A DNA stretch of 64,000 bases from Leucobacter allii (GTDB lineage: Bacteria; Actinomycetota; Actinomycetes; Actinomycetales; Microbacteriaceae). Where the stretch lies: NCBI RefSeq assembly GCF_022919155.1, contig NZ_CP095045.1:1550001-1614000 (forward strand). The letters run 5' to 3'. Shown piece by piece: positions 1 to 8,190 of this stretch. The position numbers were made by a program, and so were the translations under genes. Each line of letters opens with the position of its first letter. The stretch's first letter is position 1. The notes under the pieces were generated by a model. The model saw nothing but the letters and a program-made list of their open reading frames with translations. It did not search any database and was not told the origin of the DNA.

Positions 1-656
1 TCGCGTCGTTGCAGAGCACCGCGCAGCTCACGACGGTGGTCGAGGTGGACGTGACCCGCGTCGCCCAGTTCCGCCAGGCGAAGAAGGACGAGTTCTTCGC
101 GAAGACCGGCTCGAAGCTCTCCTTCCTGCCGTTCTTCGCGCTCGCGGCCGCGGAGGCGCTCCGCAGCTTCCCGATCATCAACGCGACGGTCGAGGGCGAT
201 GCCATCACCTATCCCGCGACCGAGAACATCAGCATCGCGGTGGATACGGAGCGCGGGCTGCTGACGCCGGTGCTGCGCGATGCGGGCGACAAGAACCTCG
301 CCCAGATCTCCGGGGAGATCGCGGATCTCGCCCAGCGCACCCGCGACAACAAGCTCACTCCCGACGAGCTCAGCGGTGGCACGTTCACCCTCACCAACAC
401 CGGTTCGCGCGGTGCGCTGTTCGACACACCGCTCGTCTTCCTGCCGCAGGTGGCCATCCTCGGCACGGGTGCGGTCGTGAAGAAGCCGGTCGTCGTCTCC
501 GGCCCCGACGGGGATGCGATCGCCGTGCACTCGACCGTGTATCTCGCACTGTCCTACGATCACCGGATCGTCGACGGCGCGGACGCGGCGCGCTTCCTCA
601 CCCGGGTGCGCGAGCGCCTGGAGGAGGGCGACTTCGCGGCCGATCTCGGTATCTGA
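1..656 (+). CDS. sucB: 2-oxo-acid dehydrogenase E2 component (SucB-like), 3' part
   Basis: This is the catalytic C-terminal domain of a dihydrolipoamide acyltransferase, which moves an acyl group from lipoamide to CoA in the 2-oxoglutarate or pyruvate dehydrogenase complex. The frame is open to the window edge, so the lipoyl and peripheral-subunit-binding domains lie outside. The active-site signature SYDHRIVDGADAARF is present near the end, and so is the typical FTLTNTGS stretch. In mycobacteria the homologous gene sits upstream of the DUF4191-RDD-glnA1 block, as here. Whether it prefers succinyl or acetyl groups cannot be decided from this part. Confidence 0.9.
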   Translation, partial: ASLQSTAQLTTVVEVDVTRVAQFRQAKKDEFFAKTGSKLSFLPFFALAAAEALRSFPIINATVEGDAITYPATENISIAVDTERGLLTPVLRDAGDKNLAQISGEIADLAQRTRDNKLTPDELSGGTFTLTNTGSRGALFDTPLVFLPQVAILGTGAVVKKPVVVSGPDGDAIAVHSTVYLALSYDHRIVDGADAARFLTRVRERLEEGDFAADLGI

Positions 657-671
657 GATCCCTCGACGCGC

Positions 672-1235
672 TCACGGGCCGCGGCATCCGACATCGGATG
701 CCGCGGCCCGCGGCGTTCTCCCGGCGTCGTCGCGGGCCGACGAGATCCGCTTCCCCAGCGCCACGCACAGCGCGTCCGTCACGGCCTGCCGCGTCCAGGT
801 CCTGGACGCACGGAGGTCCTCCTCCGCCGTCCCGGCACCGGGATCGAACTCCGCCACGACGTCGTCGAACGCTTCGAGCAGGAGGCCGGCGACCGCGCTC
901 CCCCGGCTCGCCGTAAGGGCACGCGCGAGACCCGCGCGCTGCAGGCCGAGCACGCGGCACCCGGCGTCGTGACCGCTGCGACCATGCCGAGCCTCGCGGC
1001 GGTCCGCTGCCGCGCACGCGCCGCGCATCCGCAGACGGATGCCGAGCGCGCAGCAGCGGGCGAACCAGTCGGCGAGGCGCGCCGCCTCGCCCCGGGCATG
1101 TGAGCCGGTGGCGCGCCGCCGCGTTCTGCGACCGCCGCCCGTCGGCGGCCGGGGTTCCGCGCGTGCGGCGCCACGGGATGCAGCGGGTGCAGCGCTCCGG
1201 TTCCCGTGCATGCGCGGCCCATCGCCCTCGATCAT
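672..1235 (-). CDS. Hypothetical protein, 187 aa
   Basis: No family recognised. The ATG at 1235 follows a good Shine-Dalgarno sequence (GAGAGGGGAG, about 6 bases upstream), which is the main argument for a real gene. The N-terminal half is rich in Arg, Ala and Gly. The C-terminal half looks more like a folded helical protein (VAGLLLEAFDDVVAEF and EDLRASRTWTRQAVTDALC). Five cysteines are spread through the middle. It converges on sucB and occupies the place where lipB-lipA lie in mycobacteria. It may be a strain-specific gene or a chance open frame in GC-rich DNA. Confidence 0.33.
   Translation of the reverse strand: MIEGDGPRMHGNRSAAPAASRGAARAEPRPPTGGGRRTRRRATGSHARGEAARLADWFARCCALGIRLRMRGACAAADRREARHGRSGHDAGCRVLGLQRAGLARALTASRGSAVAGLLLEAFDDVVAEFDPGAGTAEEDLRASRTWTRQAVTDALCVALGKRISSARDDAGRTPRAAASDVGCRGP
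675..710. terminator. Hairpin terminator between sucB and a convergent ORF
   Basis: The perfect inverted repeat GGGCCGCGGCATCCG and its complement form a stem of about 16 bp with a 4-base loop (691-694). It lies 18 bp after the sucB stop. There is no clear T tract. It overlaps the last codons of the possible reverse-strand gene ending at 672, so it could end transcription from both sides. Confidence 0.6.
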
Positions 1236-1463
1236 GACGGCTCCCCTCTCCCGGCCGATGGTCGCGGGCCGATCCGGTAGCTCCCAGCATGCGCTGCAAC
1301 GGCCACATCCGCGACGCCACTGCGGCGCGGATGTGGAGAACACGCCGCAGACGCGCCCCGATCCGCAGCTGTGAGCGAACACCCCGCTCCGGGCCCCGGC
1401 TCTCGCCCGCCGCTCCCGCCCGCCGCGGTCTCCGTCGCCGCGGAGAGACGGTACCCTAGAGGC
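1236..1463. other. Intergenic region with an 11-bp-arm inverted repeat
   Basis: This gap lies between two divergent genes. It contains the inverted repeat CCACATCCGCG (1303-1313) and CGCGGATGTGG (1326-1336), separated by 12 bases, which may be a regulatory hairpin or operator. A -10 like box TACCCT (1452-1457) precedes the DUF4191 gene. Nothing else recognisable is present. Confidence 0.4.
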
Positions 1464-2153
1464 ATGGCAGCAGAGAAGGCGAAGCGCAACGGCCGCATCA
1501 GGCAGATGGTCGAGGTCTACCGGACGACGAAGGTCCACGACCGCAATCTTCCGCTCGCGCTGCTGCTGTGCTTCCTCGCCCCTGTGGCCGTGTCGTTGCT
1601 GCTCGCCTGGCTGCTCTCCGGCGCCTGGTTCGGGTGGATCGTCTGGCCCGTCACCGGCATCCTCGTCGGTATCCTCCTCGTGATGATCGTGCTCGGACGC
1701 CGGGCCGAGAAGGTGGCCTACGAGCAGATCGAGGGGCGTCCCGGCGCCGTCGGCGCGGTCGTGCAGAGCGCGCTGCGGCGCTCCTGGCGGGGCTCCGAGG
1801 TGCCCGTCGCCATCAACCGCAACCAGGACGCGGTGTACCGCGTGATCGGCCGCGGCGGCGTCGTGCTCATCTCCGAGGGCTCCCGCTCCCGCACCCAGCG
1901 CATGGCCGCCGACGAGGAGCGCAAGATCAAGCGCGCGCTGCGCAATGTCGAGGTCGTGCATCTCTACGTCGGCCCCGACGGCGACGGAGTGCCGCTGCCC
2001 AGGCTCTCCAAGACGCTCGTGAAGCTGAAGCCGAAGCTCAACCGCAACGAGGTCGCCGCCGTCTACAACCGGCTCGTCTCGCTGCAGGCGGCGCCGATCG
2101 GCATCCCCAAGGGGATGGACCCGAACCGCGTCCGCTCGCAGCGCCCGCGTTGA
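1464..2153 (+). CDS. DUF4191 family membrane protein
   Basis: The protein has 229 residues: a basic N-terminus (MAAEKAKRNGRIRQM), two adjacent membrane helices at about residues 28-77, and a soluble C-terminal domain of about 150 residues. This matches the actinobacterial DUF4191 family (M. tuberculosis Rv2219), which also sits directly before an RDD gene and glnA1. The function is unknown. The ATG at 1464 is chosen over earlier starts because TACCCT (1452-1457) lies exactly six bases before it, the spacing of a leaderless transcript, and because the family begins here. The frame upstream is low in hydrophobic residues and lacks family features. Confidence 0.85.
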   Translation: MAAEKAKRNGRIRQMVEVYRTTKVHDRNLPLALLLCFLAPVAVSLLLAWLLSGAWFGWIVWPVTGILVGILLVMIVLGRRAEKVAYEQIEGRPGAVGAVVQSALRRSWRGSEVPVAINRNQDAVYRVIGRGGVVLISEGSRSRTQRMAADEERKIKRALRNVEVVHLYVGPDGDGVPLPRLSKTLVKLKPKLNRNEVAAVYNRLVSLQAAPIGIPKGMDPNRVRSQRPR

Positions 2154-2166
2154 TCGCGGTCGCATC

Positions 2167-2595
2167 GTGACTTCGCAGCAGCCGCAGCGCTTCGGCGATC
2201 TCGAGCCGAGCGTCTGGCCGGGTGAGCGGCTGGGGCTCCCGGAGCAGGGCACGGGCTCCGTCGGTCGCATCGGCAGGCGCTTCCTCGCGATCTTCATCGA
2301 CTGGACGAGCGCGCTGCTGCTCGCGAGCCTCTTCGCCCGCGGGGCGGAGGCCTCCTGGCTGACACTGCTCATCTTCGCGGTGCTCCAGATCGTCTTCATC
2401 CCCACGATCGGCGGGTCGGTGGGGCACCGCCTGTGCGGCCTGCGGGTCGTCCCGATCGCCGGGGGGTGGGTGGGGCCGTGGCGTCCGATCCTGCGGACGC
2501 TGCTGCTGTGCCTCGTGATCCCGGTCCTCGTATGGGATTCCGACCAGCGCGGCTTCCACGACAAGATCGCGGGCACGGTGCTCATCCGCGGCTGA
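2167..2595 (+). CDS. RDD family membrane protein
   Basis: A 142-residue protein with GTG start, 13 bp after the DUF4191 stop and probably co-transcribed with it. It carries the RDD-family start (GRRFLAIFIDWTSALLLASLF), including the conserved Arg and Asp of the first helix, then two more hydrophobic segments around residues 62-80 and 108-125, and ends with the family-like DKIAGTVLI. RDD proteins are small integral membrane proteins; some act in ion transport, but the role of this glnA-linked branch is not known. The order DUF4191-RDD-glnA1 is the same as in mycobacteria. Confidence 0.85.
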   Translation: MTSQQPQRFGDLEPSVWPGERLGLPEQGTGSVGRIGRRFLAIFIDWTSALLLASLFARGAEASWLTLLIFAVLQIVFIPTIGGSVGHRLCGLRVVPIAGGWVGPWRPILRTLLLCLVIPVLVWDSDQRGFHDKIAGTVLIRG

Positions 2596-2645
2596 GCGCG
2601 GAACGATGAACGGAGCGCGGCGGGAGCGTGTCGCACCACCGCGGC

Positions 2646-2683
2646 GTAACATCCGTGAAACACGGGACTCACGCTTCTGAAAT
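2646..2683 (+). promoter_or_regulatory. GlnR-type nitrogen box upstream of glnA1
   Basis: Four 5-mers at exact 11-bp spacing: GTAAC (2646-2650), GAAAC (2657-2661), CTCAC (2668-2672) and GAAAT (2679-2683), each separated by six bases. This matches the published actinobacterial GlnR pattern gTnAc-n6-GaAAc-n6-GtnAc-n6-GaAAc in nearly every position. A -10 box TAGGCT (2694-2699) starts 10 bp after the last 5-mer. GlnR itself is not in the window, so its involvement is inferred. Confidence 0.8.
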
Positions 2684-2759
2684 CCGCTTCGCGTAGGCTG
2701 GAACCACGCGATCGGGCCCGAACCCCGATCGGAACCCTGCACAGCCGATAAGGAGCAGC

Positions 2760-4184
2760 ATGTTCAGCACCCCCCAGGAAGTCATCGACTTCATCAAGGA
2801 GACGGATGTCAAGTTCGTCGACATCCGGTTCACCGATCTCCCGGGTGTGCAGCAGCACTTCAATATCCCGGCGGCGACCGTCGATCTCGACTTCTTCGAG
2901 GTCGGGCAGATGTTCGACGGCTCCTCCGTCCGCGGCTTCGCGGGGATCGCCGAGTCCGACATGCAGCTCATCCCCGATGTGACGACGGCGTACCTCGACC
3001 AGTTCCGCGCCGAGCGCACACTCGTGCTCCTCTTCGACATCTTCAACCCCCGCACCGGCGAGATCTACGCCAAGGACCCCCGTCAGGTCGCGAAGAAGGC
3101 GGAGCGCTATCTCGCCTCCACCGGCATCGCCGACACGGCCTTCTTCGCTCCCGAGGCGGAGTTCTACATCTTCGACTCCGTGCGCTTCGAGACGAAGCCC
3201 GAGAGCACGATGTACGAGATCGACTCCGAGGAGGCCATGTGGACCTCCGCGCGCAAGGACGAGGGCGGCAACCTCTCCCATAAGACTCCGGCCAAGGGCG
3301 GCTACTTCCCGGTCTCCCCGGTCGACAAGCAGGCGGATCTGCGCGACGACATCTCGCTGCGGCTCATCGAGTCGGGCCTCGAGCTCGAGCGCTCGCACCA
3401 CGAGGTCGGCGCGCCCGGTCAGGCCGAGATCAACTACCGCTTCAACACGCTCGTTCGGGCCGCGGATGACGTGCTGAAGTTCAAGTACATCGTGAAGAAC
3501 ACGGCAGAGCTCTGGGGCAAGACGGCGACCTTCATGCCGAAGCCCGTCTTCGGCGACAACGGATCGGGCATGCACACGCACATGTCGCTCTGGAAGGGCG
3601 GCGAGCCCCTCTTCTACGACGAGAACGGCTACGCGGCGCTCTCCGACACGGCTCGCTGGTACATCGGCGGCATCCTCCGCCACGCGCCCGCGCTGCTCGC
3701 GTTCACCAATCCGACCATCAACAGCTACCGCCGCCTCGTCAAGGGCTACGAGGCCCCGGTGAACCTCGCCTACTCGGCCGGCAACCGCTCCGCCGCGATC
3801 CGCGTGCCGCTCACCGGCTCGAACCCCAAGGCGAAGCGCATCGAGTTCCGTGCGCCCGACGCCTCCGGCAACCCCTATCTCGCCTTCGCGGCGCAGCTCA
3901 TGGCCGGTCTCGACGGCATCCGCAACCGGATCGAGCCCATGGAGCCGATCGACAAGGATCTCTACGAGCTGCCCCCCGAGGAGCTCAAGAGCATCCCCCA
4001 GGTGCCCGGCACGCTCGAGGAGGCGCTCGACGCGCTGGCCGCCGACCACCAGTTCCTGCTCGAGGGCGACGTCTTCACCGAGGAGCTGATCCAGACCTGG
4101 ATCGACCTCAAGACCGAGCTCGAGATCGCCCCGATGGCGCTCCGCCCGCACCCCTACGAGTTCGAGCTGTACTACGGCGTGTAG
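2760..4184 (+). CDS. glnA: Glutamine synthetase type I, beta subgroup
   Basis: Makes glutamine from glutamate, ammonia and ATP; the main ammonia-assimilating enzyme. At 474 residues it has the normal GS-I length, with the early [10 protein letters not shown] signature, the ATP-site region [14 protein letters not shown], and NRSAAIRVP. Tyr402 in DLYELPPEE is at the position adenylylated by GlnE, which is encoded just downstream on the other strand, so activity is probably controlled by adenylylation. The start follows a strong AAGGAG site. A GlnR-type box and a TAGGCT -10 lie upstream, and a terminator follows the stop. This is the actinobacterial GlnA1. Confidence 0.97.
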   Translation: MFSTPQEVIDFIKETDVKFVDIRFTDLPGVQQHFNIPAATVDLDFFEVGQMFDGSSVRGFAGIAESDMQLIPDVTTAYLDQFRAERTLVLLFDIFNPRTGEIYAKDPRQVAKKAERYLASTGIADTAFFAPEAEFYIFDSVRFETKPESTMYEIDSEEAMWTSARKDEGGNLSHKTPAKGGYFPVSPVDKQADLRDDISLRLIESGLELERSHHEVGAPGQAEINYRFNTLVRAADDVLKFKYIVKNTAELWGKTATFMPKPVFGDNGSGMHTHMSLWKGGEPLFYDENGYAALSDTARWYIGGILRHAPALLAFTNPTINSYRRLVKGYEAPVNLAYSAGNRSAAIRVPLTGSNPKAKRIEFRAPDASGNPYLAFAAQLMAGLDGIRNRIEPMEPIDKDLYELPPEELKSIPQVPGTLEEALDALAADHQFLLEGDVFTEELIQTWIDLKTELEIAPMALRPHPYEFELYYGV

Positions 4185-4213
4185 GAAGCAGATCGCGACC
4201 AGGATCCTGCCGG

Positions 4214-4249
4214 AACGCCCCTCACCGCATGCTGTGGTGAGGGGCGTTT
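4214..4249 (+). terminator. Rho-independent terminator of glnA1
   Basis: The arms AACGCCCCTCAC (4214-4225) and GTGAGGGGCGTT (4237-4248) form a 12-bp stem, extended by one more C-G pair, with an ACGC...GCGT edge followed by a short T run. It lies 30 bp after the glnA1 stop. Confidence 0.85.
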
Positions 4250-4410
4250 CCCTGTTCGTCCGGGTGGCGACGGGGTGCTCGCGGCGGGGCGTGCGGCCGC
4301 CCGGCGGAAGGGCATCGACCGTCGCCGCCCCAGCAGAGGACTCGTGTGGCCGTGGCGGGCTCCGCCTTCAGGGGGAGGTGCGGTCGTCACGCATGTGGTG
4401 CAATCGAACC

Positions 4411-4668
4411 ATGGAATCGACACAGCGAAGAGGAACGGCGGGCGTTGACCGCGATCCGCGGTTGCGGTTGGTATTGCGGGTCGTCAGCGTCGTCGCGGTC
4501 ATCGGTGCGGGTGCTGCAGTCGTCTGGTTCGGGTGCGCTGCCGCCGATGCATCTGGGGTTCAGATGGCCGCAGCCGGTGCGACGTTCGCGGGCGTCGCCA
4601 GTGGGTGGTCGGCCGCTTTCGCCGCGATCCGGGCGAAGTTGCCGTCAGGGCACGCGACGCGGGCCTGA
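4411..4668 (+). CDS. Small membrane protein, 85 aa
   Basis: No family recognised. The N-terminus is charged (MESTQRRGTAGVDRDPRLRL), followed by two hydrophobic segments at about residues 21-46 and 50-75, suggesting two transmembrane helices with a short polar turn. No clear Shine-Dalgarno precedes ATG 4411, and no strong -10 box is seen. It stands alone between glnA1 and the convergent glnE. The membrane-like composition makes it more credible than most short frames here, but a chance ORF remains possible. Confidence 0.45.
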   Translation: MESTQRRGTAGVDRDPRLRLVLRVVSVVAVIGAGAAVVWFGCAAADASGVQMAAAGATFAGVASGWSAAFAAIRAKLPSGHATRA

Positions 4669-4912
4669 CTGAGTCTGCTCGTCCGGCCGATGACGTCGTG
4701 GATGAGCAGGCGGTGCGATCGACGGCAGTGTTCCGGTCGTCACGGGCCGCGAGTTCTCGTTCCGTTGAGAACCGTTCGCAGGGACTCCGATCACGCGGTG
4801 GGGCGCGAGGCGGCCGCAGACGGCTCCGTCCCGGGGTCGTGCGGCGATGGCACAGGGGGACTCTGCGTGACGTCGGCGTCGCGCGGCTGGAGGGCTCAGG
4901 AGCTCTCCGAGG

Positions 4913-4990
4913 TCAGGACTCGAGTTCGTCTTCGAACTCGGCGCCGTCCTCGGCGAGCAAGGCCTCGAGGAATGACTGTAAGTATTGCAT
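4913..4990 (-). CDS. Possible 25-residue leaderless peptide
   Basis: An ATG at 4990 opens a 25-codon frame (begins MQYLQSFLEALLAEDG, ends EFEDELES) ending in TGA. The product is very acidic and amphipathic. On the same strand TAATCT (4998-5003) lies seven bases before the ATG, the spacing of a leaderless promoter, and there is no ribosome binding site. Its codon use is normal for the genome. It could be a small regulatory or antitoxin-like peptide or a remnant of a longer gene. No homology is claimed. Confidence 0.3.
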   Translation of the reverse strand: MQYLQSFLEALLAEDGAEFEDELES

Positions 4991-5015
4991 AACAATCAGA
5001 TTACGCTTGCATAAC
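4985..5015. repeat. Two TTGCATAAC direct repeats, 22 bp apart
   Basis: TTGCATAAC occurs at 4985-4993 and 5007-5015, so the two copies lie on the same face of the helix. The first overlaps the start codon of the 25-codon frame and the second lies just upstream of its -10 box. This layout suits a pair of operator half-sites. Confidence 0.45.
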
Positions 5016-5123
5016 GTTCTGCGCTAGCCCCCCGCGTGAACTTCTCGCCACGACCGCATGTCCGGCTCATGAACACGGACCGAGAACCGGAGACGCCGCC
5101 GCGCGACCGCGCCGATCCGCCGC

Positions 5124-8100
5124 TCAGATACGGGGGAAGCGGTCCTCGTCTCGATACCCGAAGAACTCGCGCTCGAAGACCGCCCGGGCGCGTCGCGACA
5201 CCCCGAACCAGCGCTCCTCGAGCTCGAAGGTGCGGTCCGTCGGCATGCCGAGGATCGCCGCGATGCCGGCGAGGTCGGTGCGATCGACAGGCAGGGAGTC
5301 GGAGGCGCGCCCGGTCCACAGCTTCAGCGCCGAGCGGGCGCGACTCGCGAAGCGCCAGGACTCACGCAGCTGCTCGGCCTCCTCGGAATCCAGCAGGCCG
5401 AGTTCGCTCGCGGCGTCGAGCACCGCCAGGGTGGACACGGTGCGCAGCTGCGGATGCGCGGCGCCCTCGCGCAACTGGATGAGCTGCAGCAGCCACTCCA
5501 CGTCGCTAATGCCGCCCGGGCCGAGTTTGAGATGCCGCTCGGGTGCGGCGCCCTGCGGCAGACGCTCCGCCTCCACGCGCGCCTTGATCCGCCGCACTTC
5601 GCGGGTGCGCTCCTCGCCGAAGCTCGCCGGGTATCGGATCTCGTCGGCCAGGGCCACGAAATCGCGTCCGAGCCGGGCATCGCCCGCGACCGGGCGCGCC
5701 CGCAGGAGCGCCTGCGCCTCCCAGGTCACCGACCACCGCTCGTAGTATGCGCGGTAGGCGTCGAGGCTGCGTACGAGCGGGCCGTTCTTCCCCTCCGGGC
5801 GCAGATCGAAGTCGAGATCGACGGGGAATCGAGGATCCGAGACGAGTCGGCGCAGCTCCGAGATCGTGCGCACGGCGGCGCGCGAGGCGTGCTCGGGAGC
5901 GGAACCCCCGGGCGCGCGGAACACCGCGATGAGGTCGATGTCCGACGCGAAGCCGAGTTCCCCTCCCCCGTAGCGACCCATGCCGATGAGCGCCAGCTCG
6001 ATGCGCTCCGCCGGGCCGTCCGCAGCTGCCGCCTCGCCGCGGACCGCCGACAGCAGCGCATCGAGCAGCGCCGTGTGCGCGGCGTCCAGCCCGTTGGCGA
6101 CGTCGCGGTCGGTGATCACCCCGCACACTCTGCCGAGTGCGAGGCGAAGTACTTCGCGGCGGTGCACGGCTCGCAGCGCCGTCGCCGCCTCCTCGGCCGT
6201 CGTGCGGCGCGAGGCGATCGATCGCATCTCCTCCAGAAGCGGCTGCAGCGGCACAGGGCGCAGGGTCTCGTCGCGTTCGAGCCATGCCACGGCGTCCGGG
6301 ATCGATTCGAGCAGCTCGGCGGCGTATCGCGAGCAGGAGAGCACGCGGGTGAGGCGCTCCGCCGCGCCGGCGCCGTCCCTGAGCAGGCGCAGATACCAGG
6401 GCGTCTCGCGATTCGCCTCGCTCACGCGGCGGAAGGCGAGCAGACCGTAGTCCGGGTCGGTCCCCTCGGCGAGCCACTGCAGGAGCACGGGCATGAGATT
6501 GCGCTGGATGCGTGCGCGTCGCGAGGTGCCCCGGGTGAGCGCCGCGAGATTGCGCATCGCGCCGTCCGGGTCGCGGAAGCCGATGCTGTGCAGGCGGGCC
6601 CGCGCCTCGTCGCTGCCGAGGACGAGCTCCTCCTCGGGCAGCGCTGCGACGGCCGCCAGGAGCGGCGCGTAGAAGATCTTGAGATGGAGCTCCCTCACCT
6701 CTCGCTTCGTGCGCTCCCAGAGGGCGAGGAGCGCGGGCCCGGTGGCCGCCAGACCGCTCGCGCGGGCGAGGACCCGCAGACCCTCCTCGTCGGTCGGCAT
6801 GATGGCGGTGCGCCGCAGCTCCCGCAGCTGCAGCCGGTGCTCCAGCACGCGCAGCAGCCGGTAGTCGGCGGCGAGTCGGTCGCCGTCGCCGCGCGCCACG
6901 TACCCGCCTTCCACGAGCGCGCGCAGGGCCGGCAGGGTGCCCCGCTGATGGATCGAGTCGTCGTACTGGCCGTGCACGAGCTGCAGCAGCTGAGCGCTGA
7001 ACTCGATGTCGCGGAGCCCGCCGGGGCCGAGCTTGAGCTGCACCTCGAGCTCGTCGTCGGCGATGTGCTCGGTGACGCGCTGCCGCATGCGCTGCACCGA
7101 GCCGACGAAGTCCTCCCGGGACGACGAGGACCAGACGGCATCGCGGGTGCGGGCCACGAATTCGGCCCCCAGGTCGAGGTCGCCGGCGAGCGGCCGCGCC
7201 TTCAGCAGTGCCTGGAACTCCCACGCCTTCGCCCAGCGCTCGTAGTAGGCCAGCATGGAACCGAGGGTGCGCACGAGCGGGCCGTGGCGTCCCTCCGGCC
7301 GGAGGTTCGCATCGAGCTGCCAGAGCGGCGGCTCGATCGCGGGATCGTGGATGCCGCGCATGGTCTCGCTCGCGAGCCGAGTCGCGATGCGGTGCAGCGC
7401 GTCGCCGTCGAGGACGTCGGGATCGCGGGTCTCGGCGATGAAGACGACGTCGACGTCCGACACCACGTTGAGCTCTTCGGCGCCGCACTTGCCCATGGCG
7501 ACGACGGCGATCCGCACCGCGTCGATCCGCTCCGCGGCCACCGGCGGACCCGCGGCGCCCGAGCGGAGTGTCGAGACGGCGAGTTCGAGCGCCGCCTCCA
7601 CCGCGGCGCCGGCGAGTCCCGAGAGGCAGGCCGCGACGGCCTCGAAGGCCTCCGGGGCATCCTCCGGCGCCTCTGCGATCTCGCCGCGCCCGCAGCGCAG
7701 ATCGTAGAGCATGGCCTCCGCGAGGAGCTCCCGATAGCGCACGCGCAGCGCGGTCCAGCCGTCCTCGGCGACGGCTCGCGGTCCGCCGCGGCGCACGGTC
7801 GCGAGCAGTTCCCGGCTCGCCGCTTCCGGCGGGACGAGGCGACCGCCGGTCTCCAGCACCTCGCCGAGCCGTCCCGGGTTGCGGGCGAAGAAGTCGCCGA
7901 GAGCGGGCGAGGCGCCGACGAGGAGGCAGAGTCGGCGCACGGAGCTCCCGTCGAGCCCGCCGAGCAGCCCCGGATGCGTCTCGTCGAGATACCGGATGCG
8001 GAGCAGCGCGGCGTCGGGATCGGCTGCGAGCGCGAACGCCTCGATGAGGGGCTCCACGTCGCTCCCCAGCGAGATCGCGAGCTCGGCCATCCCCTGCCGC

Positions 8101-8168
8101 GCGACGGAGAGATCCTGGAATCCGGCGCGCGCGACCGCCGCGAGCTTCAACTCGGGTCCTGCCGTCAC
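5124..8168 (-). CDS. glnE: Bifunctional glutamine synthetase adenylyltransferase/deadenylase
   Basis: Adds AMP to and removes AMP from the regulatory tyrosine of glutamine synthetase in answer to nitrogen status. At 1014 residues it has full family length and both nucleotidyltransferase halves: an N-terminal KCGAEELNVVSDVDVVF site with Asp238 and Asp240, and a C-terminal RYGGGELGFASDIDLIAVF site near residue 742. In this family the N-terminal half is the deadenylase and the C-terminal half the adenylylase. The GTG start lies 22 bp after the glnA2 stop, so the two are very likely one operon. Its target Tyr402 is present in GlnA1 encoded opposite. Confidence 0.96.
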   Translation of the reverse strand: MTAGPELKLAAVARAGFQDLSVARQGMAELAISLGSDVEPLIEAFALAADPDAALLRIRYLDETHPGLLGGLDGSSVRRLCLLVGASPALGDFFARNPGRLGEVLETGGRLVPPEAASRELLATVRRGGPRAVAEDGWTALRVRYRELLAEAMLYDLRCGRGEIAEAPEDAPEAFEAVAACLSGLAGAAVEAALELAVSTLRSGAAGPPVAAERIDAVRIAVVAMGKCGAEELNVVSDVDVVFIAETRDPDVLDGDALHRIATRLASETMRGIHDPAIEPPLWQLDANLRPEGRHGPLVRTLGSMLAYYERWAKAWEFQALLKARPLAGDLDLGAEFVARTRDAVWSSSSREDFVGSVQRMRQRVTEHIADDELEVQLKLGPGGLRDIEFSAQLLQLVHGQYDDSIHQRGTLPALRALVEGGYVARGDGDRLAADYRLLRVLEHRLQLRELRRTAIMPTDEEGLRVLARASGLAATGPALLALWERTKREVRELHLKIFYAPLLAAVAALPEEELVLGSDEARARLHSIGFRDPDGAMRNLAALTRGTSRRARIQRNLMPVLLQWLAEGTDPDYGLLAFRRVSEANRETPWYLRLLRDGAGAAERLTRVLSCSRYAAELLESIPDAVAWLERDETLRPVPLQPLLEEMRSIASRRTTAEEAATALRAVHRREVLRLALGRVCGVITDRDVANGLDAAHTALLDALLSAVRGEAAAADGPAERIELALIGMGRYGGGELGFASDIDLIAVFRAPGGSAPEHASRAAVRTISELRRLVSDPRFPVDLDFDLRPEGKNGPLVRSLDAYRAYYERWSVTWEAQALLRARPVAGDARLGRDFVALADEIRYPASFGEERTREVRRIKARVEAERLPQGAAPERHLKLGPGGISDVEWLLQLIQLREGAAHPQLRTVSTLAVLDAASELGLLDSEEAEQLRESWRFASRARSALKLWTGRASDSLPVDRTDLAGIAAILGMPTDRTFELEERWFGVSRRARAVFEREFFGYRDEDRFPRI

Positions 8169-8190
8169 TGTGCGGGGCCTTCTGCGCCGC

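Larger units (their letters stand above)
4669..5123. other. Intergenic region, about 450 bp, with an AT-rich patch
   Basis: This lies between the small membrane protein and the 3' end of glnE. Most of it shows nothing recognisable. Bases 4975-5018 are markedly AT-rich for this genome and hold two direct TTGCATAAC repeats, plus the possible start of a tiny reverse-strand gene (4913-4990). Confidence 0.4.

Noticed and set aside
672..4151. A 1159-codon open frame antisense to the DUF4191, RDD and glnA1 genes
   Set aside because: It is the mirror of GC-rich coding DNA with low, Arg/Val/Gly/His-rich composition. Only its last 187 codons, which lie outside the real genes and have a ribosome site, are kept as a weak candidate.
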